From contig CAZWSE010000008.1 in NCBI GenBank assembly GCA_964636575.1, positions 1-49,412 of the forward strand: 49,412 bases of DNA. The letters are read 5' to 3'. The position numbers and the translations under genes were made by a program. Of this stretch, positions 1 through 8,329 are shown in pieces; positions within the stretch are counted from its first letter, which is position 1, and each line of letters starts with the position of its first letter. The stretch is from CAZWSE01 sp964636575. Its GTDB lineage: Bacteria; Pseudomonadota; Alphaproteobacteria; Rhodobacterales; Rhodobacteraceae. The notes under the pieces were generated by a model. It searched no databases and was not told where the DNA came from. It saw nothing but the letters and a program-made list of their open reading frames with translations.

Positions 1-13
1 GAACGACTGCGCA

Positions 14-274
14 TCATGTACCGCCGCTGGCCAGCCCAGCGACCATAGCCCCAAGAGCCACAATATGGATCAGCATAATCGCGCGGTCTTTCCACATCAC
101 GCCGACAATGAACCATCCAATCAGACCCGCTAGGAAAAAGTATATATTCCAAGGGGTAAGATCCATCGCAGTGGTCGCGTACCCTGCAATTTGCAGAATC
201 GACGCGCTCCATTTTACCGTCTGAGTAAACTGCGCAGAGGCGGATCGGGGGAGGGACAAAGCCACCTCTTTCAC
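14..274 (-). CDS. Small membrane protein of unknown function (DUF6552-like)
   Basis: An 86-residue protein with two hydrophobic helices at about residues 42-60 and 64-83, preceded by an amphipathic stretch at 22-37. It is probably an inner-membrane protein; I cannot give a function. The TPWNIYFFLAGLIGWF and DRAIMLIH segments recall a small Rhodobacterales family that I believe is called DUF6552, from memory only. The start is a GTG (272-274) that shares four bases (GTGA) with the stop of the 48-codon ORF upstream, so the two are probably translationally coupled. The pair diverges from the LysR gene and may be its target. The window begins just after the stop codon, so downstream operon partners cannot be seen. 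Confidence 0.7.
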   Translation of the reverse strand: MKEVALSLPRSASAQFTQTVKWSASILQIAGYATTAMDLTPWNIYFFLAGLIGWFIVGVMWKDRAIMLIHIVALGAMVAGLASGGT

Positions 275-417
275 AGCTTACTCAAATCGATTGGTTTCCA
301 GCGACGACCGCGCCAAGGCCAGCGTTTGTGTGCCTCAGATTGGCTGGGCAGGTCACGTGCTTTGTGTGTCGGCATGCCGGTCGCGGTCATGAAGGTCTTC
401 GCATAAATATCGATCAT
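271..417 (-). CDS. Short ORF (48 aa) overlapping the small membrane protein gene
   Basis: A 48-residue basic, tryptophan-rich peptide that starts MIDIYAKTFMTATGMPTHKA and ends with a WPWRGRRWKPIDL-type tail. It has no signal peptide or membrane segment, and I do not recognise the family. Support for translation is an ATG at 415-417 preceded by an AAAGG motif at good spacing, and a TGA stop (271-273) overlapping the GTG start of the next gene by four bases. That coupling is typical of real operon partners. It is transcribed away from the LysR gene, about 80 bases from the candidate LysR operator. It could be a leader peptide that controls the membrane protein gene, or a small cytosolic partner of it. 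Confidence 0.55.
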   Translation of the reverse strand: MIDIYAKTFMTATGMPTHKARDLPSQSEAHKRWPWRGRRWKPIDLSKL

Positions 418-497
418 GTCGGTCTACCTTTCTGGCTAAACTCTGACACTGTTATTGAATTTTGCGGCCATATATGCGAGTCAGGAAAAGTTTCATA

Positions 498-516
498 ATG
501 TAAGTAGGAATTACAT
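498..516. promoter_or_regulatory. Inverted repeat abutting the LysR start codon, candidate LysR operator
   Basis: ATGTAA (498-503), seven bases, TTACAT (511-516): perfect six-base arms with the T-N11-A geometry of LysR-type boxes. It lies directly against the ATG at 517 and contains the likely ribosome binding region. Binding here would repress lysR and could also act on the divergent small-gene operon whose start is at 417. The assignment rests on position and symmetry only. Confidence 0.45.
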
Positions 517-1389
517 ATGACGATTGAGCAGCTTCCGCCTTTGGCCGCACTTAGGGCCTTTGCCGCCTATGTGGAGACAGATCAAATCGTGGCGGCAGGT
601 GCAAAGATTGGTGTCACCCACGCAGCAATCAGCCAGCAGTTGCGGGCGCTTGAAAAGCACTTGGGTGTCGCTTTACTAGACCGATCCGGCCGCACATTGC
701 AGCTGACTGGCGAAGGGCAGGTGCTGGCGGATGCGGTGACCTTGGGCTTTGGTGCGATCAGTCGCGCAGTGGAAGACATCACCGGCGCAGACGCAGCGCG
801 GCCCGTTCAAGTGTCCTGCACTGCGATGCTGGCCTCTGCATGGTTGATGCCGCGGCTCGGTGGGTTTCGCCAAAAGCATCCCGATATTGATCTGATGCTG
901 AACCCGTCGCCGCTGATGGTGCAGCTAGAACCGGGCGGCATTGATGTCGCCCTGCGGTTCGGACGCGGGGATTGGCCCGGGTTGGTGTCTGAACCTTTGA
1001 TCATGTCGCCGATGGTTGTTGTTGCCGCCCCTTCGCTGGTGGAGGGGCGTACTATAGATACCCCCGCCGACCTGACCGGATTGCCGTGGCTGGAAGAGGC
1101 AGGCGTGTCAGAGGCCACCCGATGGTTGCAACGGCAAGGTTTGGATCAAACCAACCAACGCGGCCGCGTTCAGGTTCCGGGAAACCTGCTGCTAGACGGG
1201 GCGCGGGACGGGCAGGGGGTGGCCGTCATCGTCCGCCACTTCGTGGAACGCGATATCGAGGCCGGTCGCTTGGTCGAACTTTTTGAGGATGACCGTCGAT
1301 CAGGCTACCACATTGTCACCCGCGAAGGGGTGCTGCGCCCGTCTGCCAAGGCTTTTGTAAGCTGGTTGCGACGACAATCCAAAGCCTAG
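517..1389 (+). CDS. LysR-family transcriptional regulator (GcvA-like)
   Basis: A 290-residue DNA-binding regulator of normal family length. An N-terminal winged helix-turn-helix (about residues 6-65) contains the classic VTHAAISQQLRALEKHLGVA helix pair. A periplasmic-binding-like effector domain follows from about 90 to 290. The sequence style, with a PPLAALRAF start and LFRR-type basic residues after the helix-turn-helix, resembles GcvA-type LysR proteins, but the effector cannot be predicted. It diverges from two small genes and lies 60 bases upstream of ccoG on the same strand. The ATG at 517 is immediately preceded by the palindrome 498-516, which suggests autoregulation. Confidence 0.93.
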   Translation: MTIEQLPPLAALRAFAAYVETDQIVAAGAKIGVTHAAISQQLRALEKHLGVALLDRSGRTLQLTGEGQVLADAVTLGFGAISRAVEDITGADAARPVQVSCTAMLASAWLMPRLGGFRQKHPDIDLMLNPSPLMVQLEPGGIDVALRFGRGDWPGLVSEPLIMSPMVVVAAPSLVEGRTIDTPADLTGLPWLEEAGVSEATRWLQRQGLDQTNQRGRVQVPGNLLLDGARDGQGVAVIVRHFVERDIEAGRLVELFEDDRRSGYHIVTREGVLRPSAKAFVSWLRRQSKA

Positions 1390-1418
1390 CCATAAAAGAT
1401 GTCTGACCGATGTTCTTT

Positions 1419-1432
1419 TTGACCCATGTCAA
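1419..1432 (+). promoter_or_regulatory. FNR/FixK-type box upstream of ccoG
   Basis: TTGAC-CCAT-GTCAA is a perfectly symmetric match to the FNR/FnrL/FixK consensus TTGAY-N4-RTCAA. It is the only such perfect site I noticed in the window. It lies before ccoG, whose products mature the high-affinity cbb3 oxidase, a classic oxygen-responsive FnrL target. The centre (about 1425.5) is only 25 bases from the first possible GTG start. If the activator works from -41.5, transcription would start near 1467, which argues for a downstream translation start. Confidence 0.75.
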
Positions 1433-1450
1433 AGAACGAACCCACGCCGC

Positions 1451-2929
1451 GTGGCACAACAGGATCAACAAAACCGCAAACTAGGTGCATTGATTCCCGT
1501 GAGCTCAACTTCTCCTGCCCCGTCTCTGTACAAATCCAGAGAGCCCATTTTCCCCAAGCGGGTATACGGAAAATTCCGTAATTTTAAATGGTTGATCCTG
1601 ATTTTCACGCTCGCCATCTACTACATCACCCCATGGATCAGGTGGGATCGGGGGCCTGAATTGCCTGATCAGGCTGTGCTGTTGGATATGGCAGGCCGTC
1701 GGTTCTATTTCTTCTGGATCGAAATCTGGCCCCACGAATTTTACTTTGTCGCGGGCTTGCTCATCATGGCAGGCTTGGGGCTGTTCTTGTTCACCTCTGC
1801 CCTGGGCCGTGTTTGGTGCGGCTATGCCTGCCCCCAGACGGTGTGGACGGATCTGTTCATTCTGGTGGAGCGTTGGATCGAAGGCGACCGCAACGCCCGC
1901 CTGCGCCTACACCGTCAGAAAAAAATGGATGCAGCCAAGCTGGTGAAGCGATTGACCAAATGGGTGGTCTGGTTGCTGATTGCCGTCGCGACGGGTGGCG
2001 CTTGGGTGTTCTATTTTGCAGATGCGCCCACTTTGATGCGGGACCTCTTCACGTTGAACGCGCATCCTGTGGCCTACACCACCGTCGCTGTGTTGACGGC
2101 CACCACCTTCTTCTTCGGCGGCTTTGCCCGTGAACAGATCTGCAACTATGCCTGCCCTTGGCCCCGTATTCAGGCCGCAATGCTGGATGAAGACAGTCTG
2201 GTGGTCGGATACCGCGAATGGCGGGGCGAGCCGCGCAAACATTCAGAGGCCATCAAAGACGGTACGCCGCAGGGTGATTGCATTGATTGCATGGCCTGCG
2301 TCAACGTCTGCCCGGCCGGGATCGACATTCGTGACGGCCAGCAGATGGAATGTATCACATGCGCCCTTTGTATTGATGCCTGCGATGACATCATGGTCAA
2401 GATCGGCAAGCCGCGTGGATTGATTGACTACATGGCCCTGTCGGACGAGGCCAACGAACGCGCAGGCAAGCCGCCCAAGTCCGTTTGGGCGCACATCTTC
2501 CGCCCGCGCACCATTATGTACTCTGCCATCTGGGCTGCTGTCGGGTTCGGGTTGGTGTTCGCATTGTTCATCCGCCCTGACATCGAAATGACTGTATCGC
2601 CTATTCGGAACCCGACTTTTGTGACCTTGTCCGACGGATCCATCCGCAACACCTATGACGTGCGCGTGTTGAACAAACACGGAGAAGACCGTCCTTACCG
2701 GATCTCTGTAACCGGTGATCTTACATTGCGGGTTGAGCTGGAAGGCCTTCCATTTACCACTTTATCTGTGAACGCCAACGAGGCAGGCTTGCAAAGGGTC
2801 TATGTGATCTCACCGCGCGGGTCCGCCCCGTCAGAAGCTGAACGCACCCCGTTCCGGTTCTGGGTCGAAGACCTGACAAATGGCGACCGTGCCCATACCG
2901 ACACCATTTTCAACGGCAAAGGAAACTGA
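1451..2929 (+). CDS. ccoG: Cytochrome cbb3 oxidase accessory protein CcoG (FixG/RdxA-type ferredoxin)
   Basis: A membrane-anchored polyferredoxin that takes part in copper handling or reduction during assembly of cbb3-type cytochrome oxidase. About five transmembrane helices are visible (roughly 47-63, 96-115, 170-190, 210-225, 355-374). Cysteine motifs CGYACP (123-128) and CNYACPWPR (231 on) lie near membrane segments. Two 4Fe-4S motifs follow at Cys 277/280/283/287 and 301/304/307/311. The C-terminus is the immunoglobulin-like FixG domain. The longest start is the GTG at 1451, with no good ribosome binding site. The GTG at 1499 (residue 17) fits better with the FNR box and with how I recall family N-termini. 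It is first of the ccoGHIS operon, three bases before ccoH. The ccoNOQP structural genes are not in the window. Confidence 0.95.
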   Translation: MAQQDQQNRKLGALIPVSSTSPAPSLYKSREPIFPKRVYGKFRNFKWLILIFTLAIYYITPWIRWDRGPELPDQAVLLDMAGRRFYFFWIEIWPHEFYFVAGLLIMAGLGLFLFTSALGRVWCGYACPQTVWTDLFILVERWIEGDRNARLRLHRQKKMDAAKLVKRLTKWVVWLLIAVATGGAWVFYFADAPTLMRDLFTLNAHPVAYTTVAVLTATTFFFGGFAREQICNYACPWPRIQAAMLDEDSLVVGYREWRGEPRKHSEAIKDGTPQGDCIDCMACVNVCPAGIDIRDGQQMECITCALCIDACDDIMVKIGKPRGLIDYMALSDEANERAGKPPKSVWAHIFRPRTIMYSAIWAAVGFGLVFALFIRPDIEMTVSPIRNPTFVTLSDGSIRNTYDVRVLNKHGEDRPYRISVTGDLTLRVELEGLPFTTLSVNANEAGLQRVYVISPRGSAPSEAERTPFRFWVEDLTNGDRAHTDTIFNGKGN

Positions 2930-2932
2930 TCC

Positions 2933-3391
2933 ATGGCGCAACGTGAATTCACCGGAAAGCACATGCTGATCATCATGGTCGCCGCATTCGGGACAATCAT
3001 CTCGGTCAATCTTTTGCTCGCCTATAGCGCGGTTAAAACCTTTCCCGGCGTCGAGGCGAAGAATTCTTATATCGCCAGTCAGGAGTTTGACGACCGCCGC
3101 GATGCGCAAGAGGGGTTGGGCTGGACCGTACGCGCGGATGCAGCGGGCGGGCTGGTGATGCTCAAGATCGCCGATGCTGCAGGCGATCCGGTGCAAGTTG
3201 CCAAGCTAGAGGCCACCGTTGGCCGCGCCACCCATGTCAAAGACGACCTAAGCCCCGAATTTGCTTTTGACGGAACGGCCTATGTTGCCCGTGCCGAACT
3301 GGCGGATGGCAACTGGAACATTCGTATGGCGGCCACCGCGATTGACGGCACCAAATTCCGTCAGCGCGTCATTTTGCATGTGAAGCGGTAG
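2933..3391 (+). CDS. ccoH: Cytochrome cbb3 oxidase maturation protein CcoH (FixH)
   Basis: A 152-residue single-span inner-membrane protein needed for stable cbb3 oxidase assembly. The FixH family is recognisable from its N-terminal cytoplasmic stub, one transmembrane helix at about residues 11-33, and the following AVKTFPGVEAKNSYIASQEF segment, the family's signature just outside the membrane. The rest is a beta-rich periplasmic domain of about 115 residues. It sits three bases after ccoG and six bases before ccoI, so it is co-transcribed and probably under the FNR-type site at 1419. Length and gene order are normal. Confidence 0.93.
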   Translation: MAQREFTGKHMLIIMVAAFGTIISVNLLLAYSAVKTFPGVEAKNSYIASQEFDDRRDAQEGLGWTVRADAAGGLVMLKIADAAGDPVQVAKLEATVGRATHVKDDLSPEFAFDGTAYVARAELADGNWNIRMAATAIDGTKFRQRVILHVKR

Positions 3392-3397
3392 GACGCT

Positions 3398-5581
3398 ATG
3401 ACCCATGTCCTTACATCTCCCTCTGGCGCCGCTTGTCCGGGCTGTATCGCGGCCCCCACCGCCCCTCTAGAGAACACGCCGGATGATGCGCGGATCATGT
3501 TGTCGTTGCCTGATATTCACTGCCAAGCCTGCATCGCGACAGTTGAGCGGGCATTGCAGGCTGATCCTAGGGTCACACAGGCGCGCGTAAACTTGACGTT
3601 GAAGCGCGCCATGATTGAGGCCGATCCAGACACATCAGCTGCCGATATGGTTGCGGTCTTGGACGCCGTCGGCTTTGACGCCTACGAGATGGACGCAGGC
3701 GTTCTGTCGGCAACGACCACGGACAAAGCGGGACGTGATCTGTTGATGCGCTTGGCTGTGGCTGGATTTGCATCAATGAACGTAATGCTGCTGTCTGTGG
3801 CTGTTTGGTCAGGGGCAGAGGACGCCACCCGCGATATGTTCCACTGGATTTCGGCGGCCATTGCGCTGCCTGCCATCGCCTTTTGCGGGCAACCGTTCTT
3901 TCGCAACGCTTGGGCAGCGCTTTCGGTGGGTCGGTTGAACATGGATGTGCCGATCACGCTGGCCATTGTTTTGGCGCTGGTCACATCGTTGTGGGAAACC
4001 ATGCTGTCGGGGCATCACGCCTACTTTGATGCAGCCTTGACCCTGACGTTCTTTTTGCTGGCGGGTCGGTATCTCGATCACCGGACCCGTGCAGTCGCGC
4101 GATCTGCCGCGCAAGAGCTTGCCGCGCTTGAGGTGCCGCGGGCCACACGCGTGACAGCAAACGGGGATGAGACGGTGGCCGTCGCTGATCTGGTAGTAGG
4201 CGATTTGGTCCGAGTGAACCCCGGAGGGCGTTTGCCAGTGGACGGTGTCGTTGTGGACGGTCAATCTGAACTCGATCGGTCCTTACTGACCGGAGAGACG
4301 ATCCCGGTTTTTGCGGGCGAGGGGACGAATGTAGCCGCAGGTGAGGTTAATCTAACAGGGCCTTTGACCATACGCGCAAGTGCGGTTGGCTCAGACACCT
4401 CTTTGCACCGAATGACGGATCTTGTGGCGGTCGCGGAATCTGGTCGGGCACGGTACACGGCCTTGGCGGACCGCGCAGCCAAGCTTTACGCGCCGGGAGT
4501 TCATATCCTGTCTGGTTTGGCCTTTGCAGGCTGGTGGCTTTGGAGTGGTGATCTGCGTATGGCGCTAAACATCGCGGCGGCTGTTCTGATTATCACGTGC
4601 CCCTGCGCGCTGGGCTTGGCCGTACCTGCGGTGACGACTGCCGCTTCTGGTCGGTTGTTCAAACAGGGCCTTTTGATCAAAGACGCCACCGCTTTGGAAC
4701 GCTTGGCGCAGGTTGATACGGTTGTTTTCGACAAAACCGGCACATTGACCGCAGGCACGCCCGTGGTGACAAATCTGGACGCTTTTGAAGGCTCTGCCTT
4801 GTCCGTTGCCTATGCGCTGGCGCAAGGTTCCGATCATCCACTATCGCAAAGCATCGCAAGTGCTGCTTTGGAGGCGGGTGTTTTGCCTGCAAAGCTTGAG
4901 GGCCGCAGCGAAGTGCCAGGGTTCGGGGCCGAAGCTGTTTGGGACGGGTTGCCTGTGCGTTTGGGACGCGCGGCTTGGGTCGGGGCAGATGCAGCCGCTC
5001 AGACCGCGGCCTTTTTGAGGATTGGCGACAACCCCGCGCAGCCATTTTTGTTTACAGATCAACTGCGTTCTGGTGCCCGTGCAGCGGTGGAAGCTTTGCA
5101 AACAGCAGGCAAACGCGTGGTTTTGCTTTCCGGCGATGGCGCGGCCGCGGTTGAGCATTTGGCCCATGATATGAACATTGACACTTGGGTGGCCGAGGCG
5201 ACCCCTGAAAGCAAAGTCGAACGGATAGCCCTTTTGACAGAGGCCGGTCATACCGTTCTGATGGTTGGGGACGGTCTGAACGACACCGCCGCCTTGACCG
5301 CGGCACATGTATCGATCTCTCCAGCGTCGGCATTGGACGCGGCCCGTGTTGCGTCCGATATTGTGCTTTTGGGGGCGGACTTGTCGCCTATCGCCTCTGC
5401 GCTTGATGTAGCGACATCAGCGACCGCGCGGATCCGTGAGAATTTCCGTGTGGCCACCCTGTACAACGTGATCGCAGTGCCTGTGGCAATGATCGGTCTG
5501 GCCACGCCATTGATCGCTGCCCTTGCAATGTCTGCGTCCTCCCTGACAGTGTCGTTGAATGCCCTGCGGTTGAAAGGCTGA
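3398..5581 (+). CDS. ccoI: Copper-translocating P1B-type ATPase CcoI (FixI)
   Basis: A 727-residue heavy-metal ATPase that moves copper for the CuB centre of cbb3 oxidase. The N-terminus has a CPGC motif (13-16) and a heavy-metal-associated domain with CQAC at 42-45. All P-type signatures are present: TGE (298-300) in the actuator domain, the membrane metal site CPC (401-403), the phosphorylation motif DKTGT (445-449), the P1B-specific HP dipeptide (480-481) and GDGLNDT near the C-terminus. Extra hydrophobic helices at about 118-225 match the eight-helix P1B layout. It lies six bases after ccoH and is followed by ccoS after five bases. Length is typical of FixI. Confidence 0.96.
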   Translation: MTHVLTSPSGAACPGCIAAPTAPLENTPDDARIMLSLPDIHCQACIATVERALQADPRVTQARVNLTLKRAMIEADPDTSAADMVAVLDAVGFDAYEMDAGVLSATTTDKAGRDLLMRLAVAGFASMNVMLLSVAVWSGAEDATRDMFHWISAAIALPAIAFCGQPFFRNAWAALSVGRLNMDVPITLAIVLALVTSLWETMLSGHHAYFDAALTLTFFLLAGRYLDHRTRAVARSAAQELAALEVPRATRVTANGDETVAVADLVVGDLVRVNPGGRLPVDGVVVDGQSELDRSLLTGETIPVFAGEGTNVAAGEVNLTGPLTIRASAVGSDTSLHRMTDLVAVAESGRARYTALADRAAKLYAPGVHILSGLAFAGWWLWSGDLRMALNIAAAVLIITCPCALGLAVPAVTTAASGRLFKQGLLIKDATALERLAQVDTVVFDKTGTLTAGTPVVTNLDAFEGSALSVAYALAQGSDHPLSQSIASAALEAGVLPAKLEGRSEVPGFGAEAVWDGLPVRLGRAAWVGADAAAQTAAFLRIGDNPAQPFLFTDQLRSGARAAVEALQTAGKRVVLLSGDGAAAVEHLAHDMNIDTWVAEATPESKVERIALLTEAGHTVLMVGDGLNDTAALTAAHVSISPASALDAARVASDIVLLGADLSPIASALDVATSATARIRENFRVATLYNVIAVPVAMIGLATPLIAALAMSASSLTVSLNALRLKG

Positions 5582-5586
5582 GTGAG

Positions 5587-5745
5587 ATGGAAGTTTTGAC
5601 CTATCTGATCCCGATTTCTCTGACCCTGGGCGCGGTTGGATTGGCGGCTTTTGTCTATACAGTGCGGTCAAACCAATATGACGATCCTGATGGCGACAGT
5701 CGCCGGATATTGAATGATGAATGGGATGATGCCCCCAAGCCTTAA
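5587..5745 (+). CDS. ccoS: Cytochrome cbb3 oxidase assembly protein CcoS
   Basis: A 52-residue protein. An N-terminal transmembrane helix (about residues 5-26, LTYLIPISLTLGAVGLAAFV) is followed by a short cytoplasmic tail rich in acidic residues with the SNQYDDPDGD segment. This matches CcoS proteins, single-span factors needed to insert cofactors into cbb3 oxidase. The ATG is at 5587, five bases after the ccoI stop, so translation is probably coupled. The position as last gene of ccoGHIS is the standard order. Downstream lies the stem-loop repeat at 5787-5831, which can end the operon. Confidence 0.9.
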   Translation: MEVLTYLIPISLTLGAVGLAAFVYTVRSNQYDDPDGDSRRILNDEWDDAPKP

Positions 5746-5786
5746 GGGACTAGGAAAATGTGCGCTGACGCGCACGCGATGTTTTA

Positions 5787-5831
5787 TTGGGGCGCTGCCC
5801 CAAACCCCGGGATTTGTTTTGAACAAAGAAG
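5787..5831 (+). terminator. Stem-loop with conserved tail, copy 1 of a recurring terminator-like repeat
   Basis: TTGGGGC (5787-5793), GCT, GCCCCAA (5797-5803) gives a seven-base-pair stem. It is followed by a 23-base tail (5809-5831) beginning GGGATTTGTTTTGAACAAAG. The tail recurs on the other strand at 12259-12281 with two mismatches. The element lies between the convergent ccoS and FAH genes. The hairpin is followed by TAAAAC when read on the minus strand, so it could terminate both. From memory, similar modules are common between genes in Rhodobacterales; I cannot verify this here. Confidence 0.6.
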
Positions 5832-5838
5832 GGTGGGC

Positions 5839-6528
5839 TTAGCCGTAACTGACTGTTGCTGTGCCGAGGCCTTCGATCGCAATTGTGCAAGTTTGCCCGT
5901 TTTTGATAGGTCCAACCCCGGCTGGCGTGCCTGTCATGATCAGATCGCCCGGCTCTAGCGTCACCAGTTTCGACAAATAGGCGACCACGTCTGGCACGGG
6001 CCAAATCATATCAGAGATGTTCGCGTCTTGTTTTATCACCCCGTCCACAGTTGCCGTGATCTTGGCGCTTGTGGGGTGGTCAATTGATTCTGAGGTAAAG
6101 AGCGGCCCTATGATGGCAGAACTGTCGAACCCTTTCGACATATCCCAAGGTCTGCGTTTGTCTTTTGCTTCGTTTTGCAGGTCACGGCGGGTCAGATCGT
6201 TGCCAGTGGCGTAACCAAAAACGTGGCCAAGAGCGTCGTCGCGCGCGATGTCGCTGCCCTGTTTGCCAATTGCCACCACCAGTTCTGCTTCGTGGTGCAG
6301 GTTATCTGTCGCTTTCGGGAAAGGCAGGGTCTGACCGCTTTGTGCAATCGCGCTGGCTGGTTTTGTGAAGAAAAATGGGGGCTCTGCGTTTGGGTCGTGT
6401 CCCATTTCGCGGGCGTGGTCGGCGTAGTTGCGCCCGACGCAGTAGATGCGCCGCACTGCAAACCGCAGATCGCTGTCATTGATTTCAAGGCTGGGTTGAG
6501 ACGGGGCGGGCAGGGCAAATTGTGTCAT
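5839..6528 (-). CDS. Fumarylacetoacetate hydrolase (FAH) family protein
   Basis: A 229-residue single-domain FAH-fold hydrolase or decarboxylase. Relatives cleave or decarboxylate beta-diketo acids (acylpyruvases, oxaloacetate decarboxylase FAHD1-type, HpcE-like isomerases). Visible features are IYCVGRNYADHAREMG near the N-terminus, the PFFFTKP segment, HHEAELVVAIG with the metal-binding Glu residues, a central acidic/basic lid region (GNDLTRRDLQ), and DLIMTGTPAGVGP near the end. These fit the FAHD1/YcgM group. I chose the ATG at 6526-6528 because the longer frame begins at TTG and has no ribosome binding site. It lies 57 bases after the carboxypeptidase gene on the same strand. The substrate cannot be fixed from sequence. 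Confidence 0.9.
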   Translation of the reverse strand: MTQFALPAPSQPSLEINDSDLRFAVRRIYCVGRNYADHAREMGHDPNAEPPFFFTKPASAIAQSGQTLPFPKATDNLHHEAELVVAIGKQGSDIARDDALGHVFGYATGNDLTRRDLQNEAKDKRRPWDMSKGFDSSAIIGPLFTSESIDHPTSAKITATVDGVIKQDANISDMIWPVPDVVAYLSKLVTLEPGDLIMTGTPAGVGPIKNGQTCTIAIEGLGTATVSYG

Positions 6529-6585
6529 GCCCGTTTCAATGCCGCGCGCGGTTCGAAAGCGCAAGGCCCGTATTCGAAGGTAAGT

Positions 6586-8103
6586 TTAGCCAGCTGGTCC
6601 CATGGGCGTGCAGCCAACATTGCGTGCGGCCAGACGTCGACATGCAAGTTCGGCGGTTTCGCGGCTCATTCCGAGGAAGTTTGCCTCAAATCCCCGGCTG
6701 CGTTTGACGACCTTGCGCAAGGATCCATCAAGCGACGACATTTCCAGCAAGGCTGTCTGCAACAGCACTTTTTGCGCTTTGTAGTGGCTTTCATAGGTGC
6801 CCACGTTCACGCCCCAATGCCGCCCGCCAGATGTTGAAATGCGGGTGGCTATTTCGGGTTTCGCAGGTGCTGAGGCCAAAGCAAGATTTGCGGGTCGCGC
6901 AGTGGGCCGGATTTTGGCGATTTTGATCGCAGATTCAGAAGGCCGCGTCATAGGTGTGATGCTGGCGAAAGACACTGCTGTGGCTTGCACTTCTGGGGTC
7001 TGACCTGCCACCTCTGCCACCAACGTGTTCACGGCTGCGGTCACGGTTTCCGGGGCAGGGGTCGCTTGGGCTTCGGTGACGGCGGCATCAATAAGCGCGC
7101 GCATGGCATCGTCTTCTTGCGTGGCTGCGGCCATGATCACGTCCTCTGCAACCGGCCGCGTTTGCGGGCGCAGGCTTTTCTTGACGGCGGTCACAAGGCG
7201 AATGGTTTTGCCAGACGCACCTTTTGGCGCGGCTTCTGCGACGTATTGCGGACGCACAGGCTTGCGCAGAGGCGCGCGTGATGGTGCGCGACGAAAGCCC
7301 AAATCAAGCAGTTTGGCCACTTGCGCATTGCGCGACGCTGTTGATTTACCACCGAAAACCGTCGCGATGATGCGTTCGTTGCCACGTTCAGCCGAGGCCA
7401 CAAGGTTAAAACCTGCAGCACGGGTGTATCCGGTTTTGATCCCATCCGCGCCACGGTAGTTCGACAACATGCGGCTGTTGGTGTTGGGCACGCGCTTCAT
7501 GCCTGCATCAGCACTTTTGCGTGAAAACAGGTGGTAGTAGTCGGGGTAGTCATAGAGCATGTGGCGCCCAAGCTTGGTCATGTCTTCAGCCGTCGACATA
7601 TGGCCGTTTTCGGTCAGGCCATGCGCGTTTTTGAAGGTCGTGCGGGTCATGCCAAGGGCTTTGGCGGTGCGGTTCATACGGCGGGCAAACTTGGCTTCGG
7701 ACCCCGAAATGGCCTCACCAATGGCCGTGGCGGCGTCATTGGCGGATTTCACGGCGGCGGCGCGGATCAGATAGCGTAGGGCAATCTTCTGACCGTGGCG
7801 CAGGCCCAGCTTCGACGGAGGCTCTGCCGCTGCATTTTTAGAGATCGTGATGACGGTGTCGGCGGAAATTTCCCCCTTCTCGATTGCTTCGAACGCAATG
7901 TAGAGTGTCATCATCTTCGTGAGCGAGGCCGGATGAAGCCGCGTTCGCGAATTGTGGGAATGGAGCACTTCACCGGTGCGCGCGTCAATAACATGCGCTG
8001 CGTAAGGGGCCGCAACCGCGGAAAGCGGCACGACAACTAACATCCAAATTGCTGCAAAAATAAATAGCCCTGTACGGGCCGGCTGCCTACGCCGATCCTT
8101 CAT
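6586..8103 (-). CDS. D-alanyl-D-alanine carboxypeptidase with C-terminal SPOR domain
   Basis: A 505-residue periplasmic penicillin-binding protein that trims the pentapeptide of peptidoglycan. A hydrophobic signal segment lies at about 12-32, ending in AVAA. The S11 peptidase motifs are complete: SLTK with the nucleophile Ser (60-63), SAN (120-122) and KTG (223-225). The middle (about 270-420) is a proline/alanine-rich linker. Residues 425-505 (GVNVGTYESHYKAQ onward) look like a SPOR domain, which binds denuded glycan at division sites. About 226 bases without a gene lie upstream (8104-8329) and should hold its promoter, though I see no convincing -35/-10 pair. The FAH gene follows and may be co-transcribed. 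Confidence 0.92.
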   Translation of the reverse strand: MKDRRRQPARTGLFIFAAIWMLVVVPLSAVAAPYAAHVIDARTGEVLHSHNSRTRLHPASLTKMMTLYIAFEAIEKGEISADTVITISKNAAAEPPSKLGLRHGQKIALRYLIRAAAVKSANDAATAIGEAISGSEAKFARRMNRTAKALGMTRTTFKNAHGLTENGHMSTAEDMTKLGRHMLYDYPDYYHLFSRKSADAGMKRVPNTNSRMLSNYRGADGIKTGYTRAAGFNLVASAERGNERIIATVFGGKSTASRNAQVAKLLDLGFRRAPSRAPLRKPVRPQYVAEAAPKGASGKTIRLVTAVKKSLRPQTRPVAEDVIMAAATQEDDAMRALIDAAVTEAQATPAPETVTAAVNTLVAEVAGQTPEVQATAVSFASITPMTRPSESAIKIAKIRPTARPANLALASAPAKPEIATRISTSGGRHWGVNVGTYESHYKAQKVLLQTALLEMSSLDGSLRKVVKRSRGFEANFLGMSRETAELACRRLAARNVGCTPMGPAG

Positions 8104-8329
8104 CTTGTCGCCCTAACTCTGCCTCGTGCCGCCGGTTTTCCGACTGGCTTTATATTATGAGAGGCAAGCTACCACATGAGCGTCGTCAAATAAACCCTTA
8201 GATTCGCCACAATTAGGCGGATTCAGGCTGCTCTATTTGTCTATATCTTGGGGCTAACGGCATCCTTCCCCCTACCCGTGGAATTGTGGCGAGAATGTGT
8301 CATCCAAAGGGCTGAACTAAGGCAGTCTT

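Noticed and set aside
6175..6837. 220-codon plus-strand ORF across the FAH and carboxypeptidase genes
   Set aside because: It is antisense to two clear genes, has no family features and spans their boundary.
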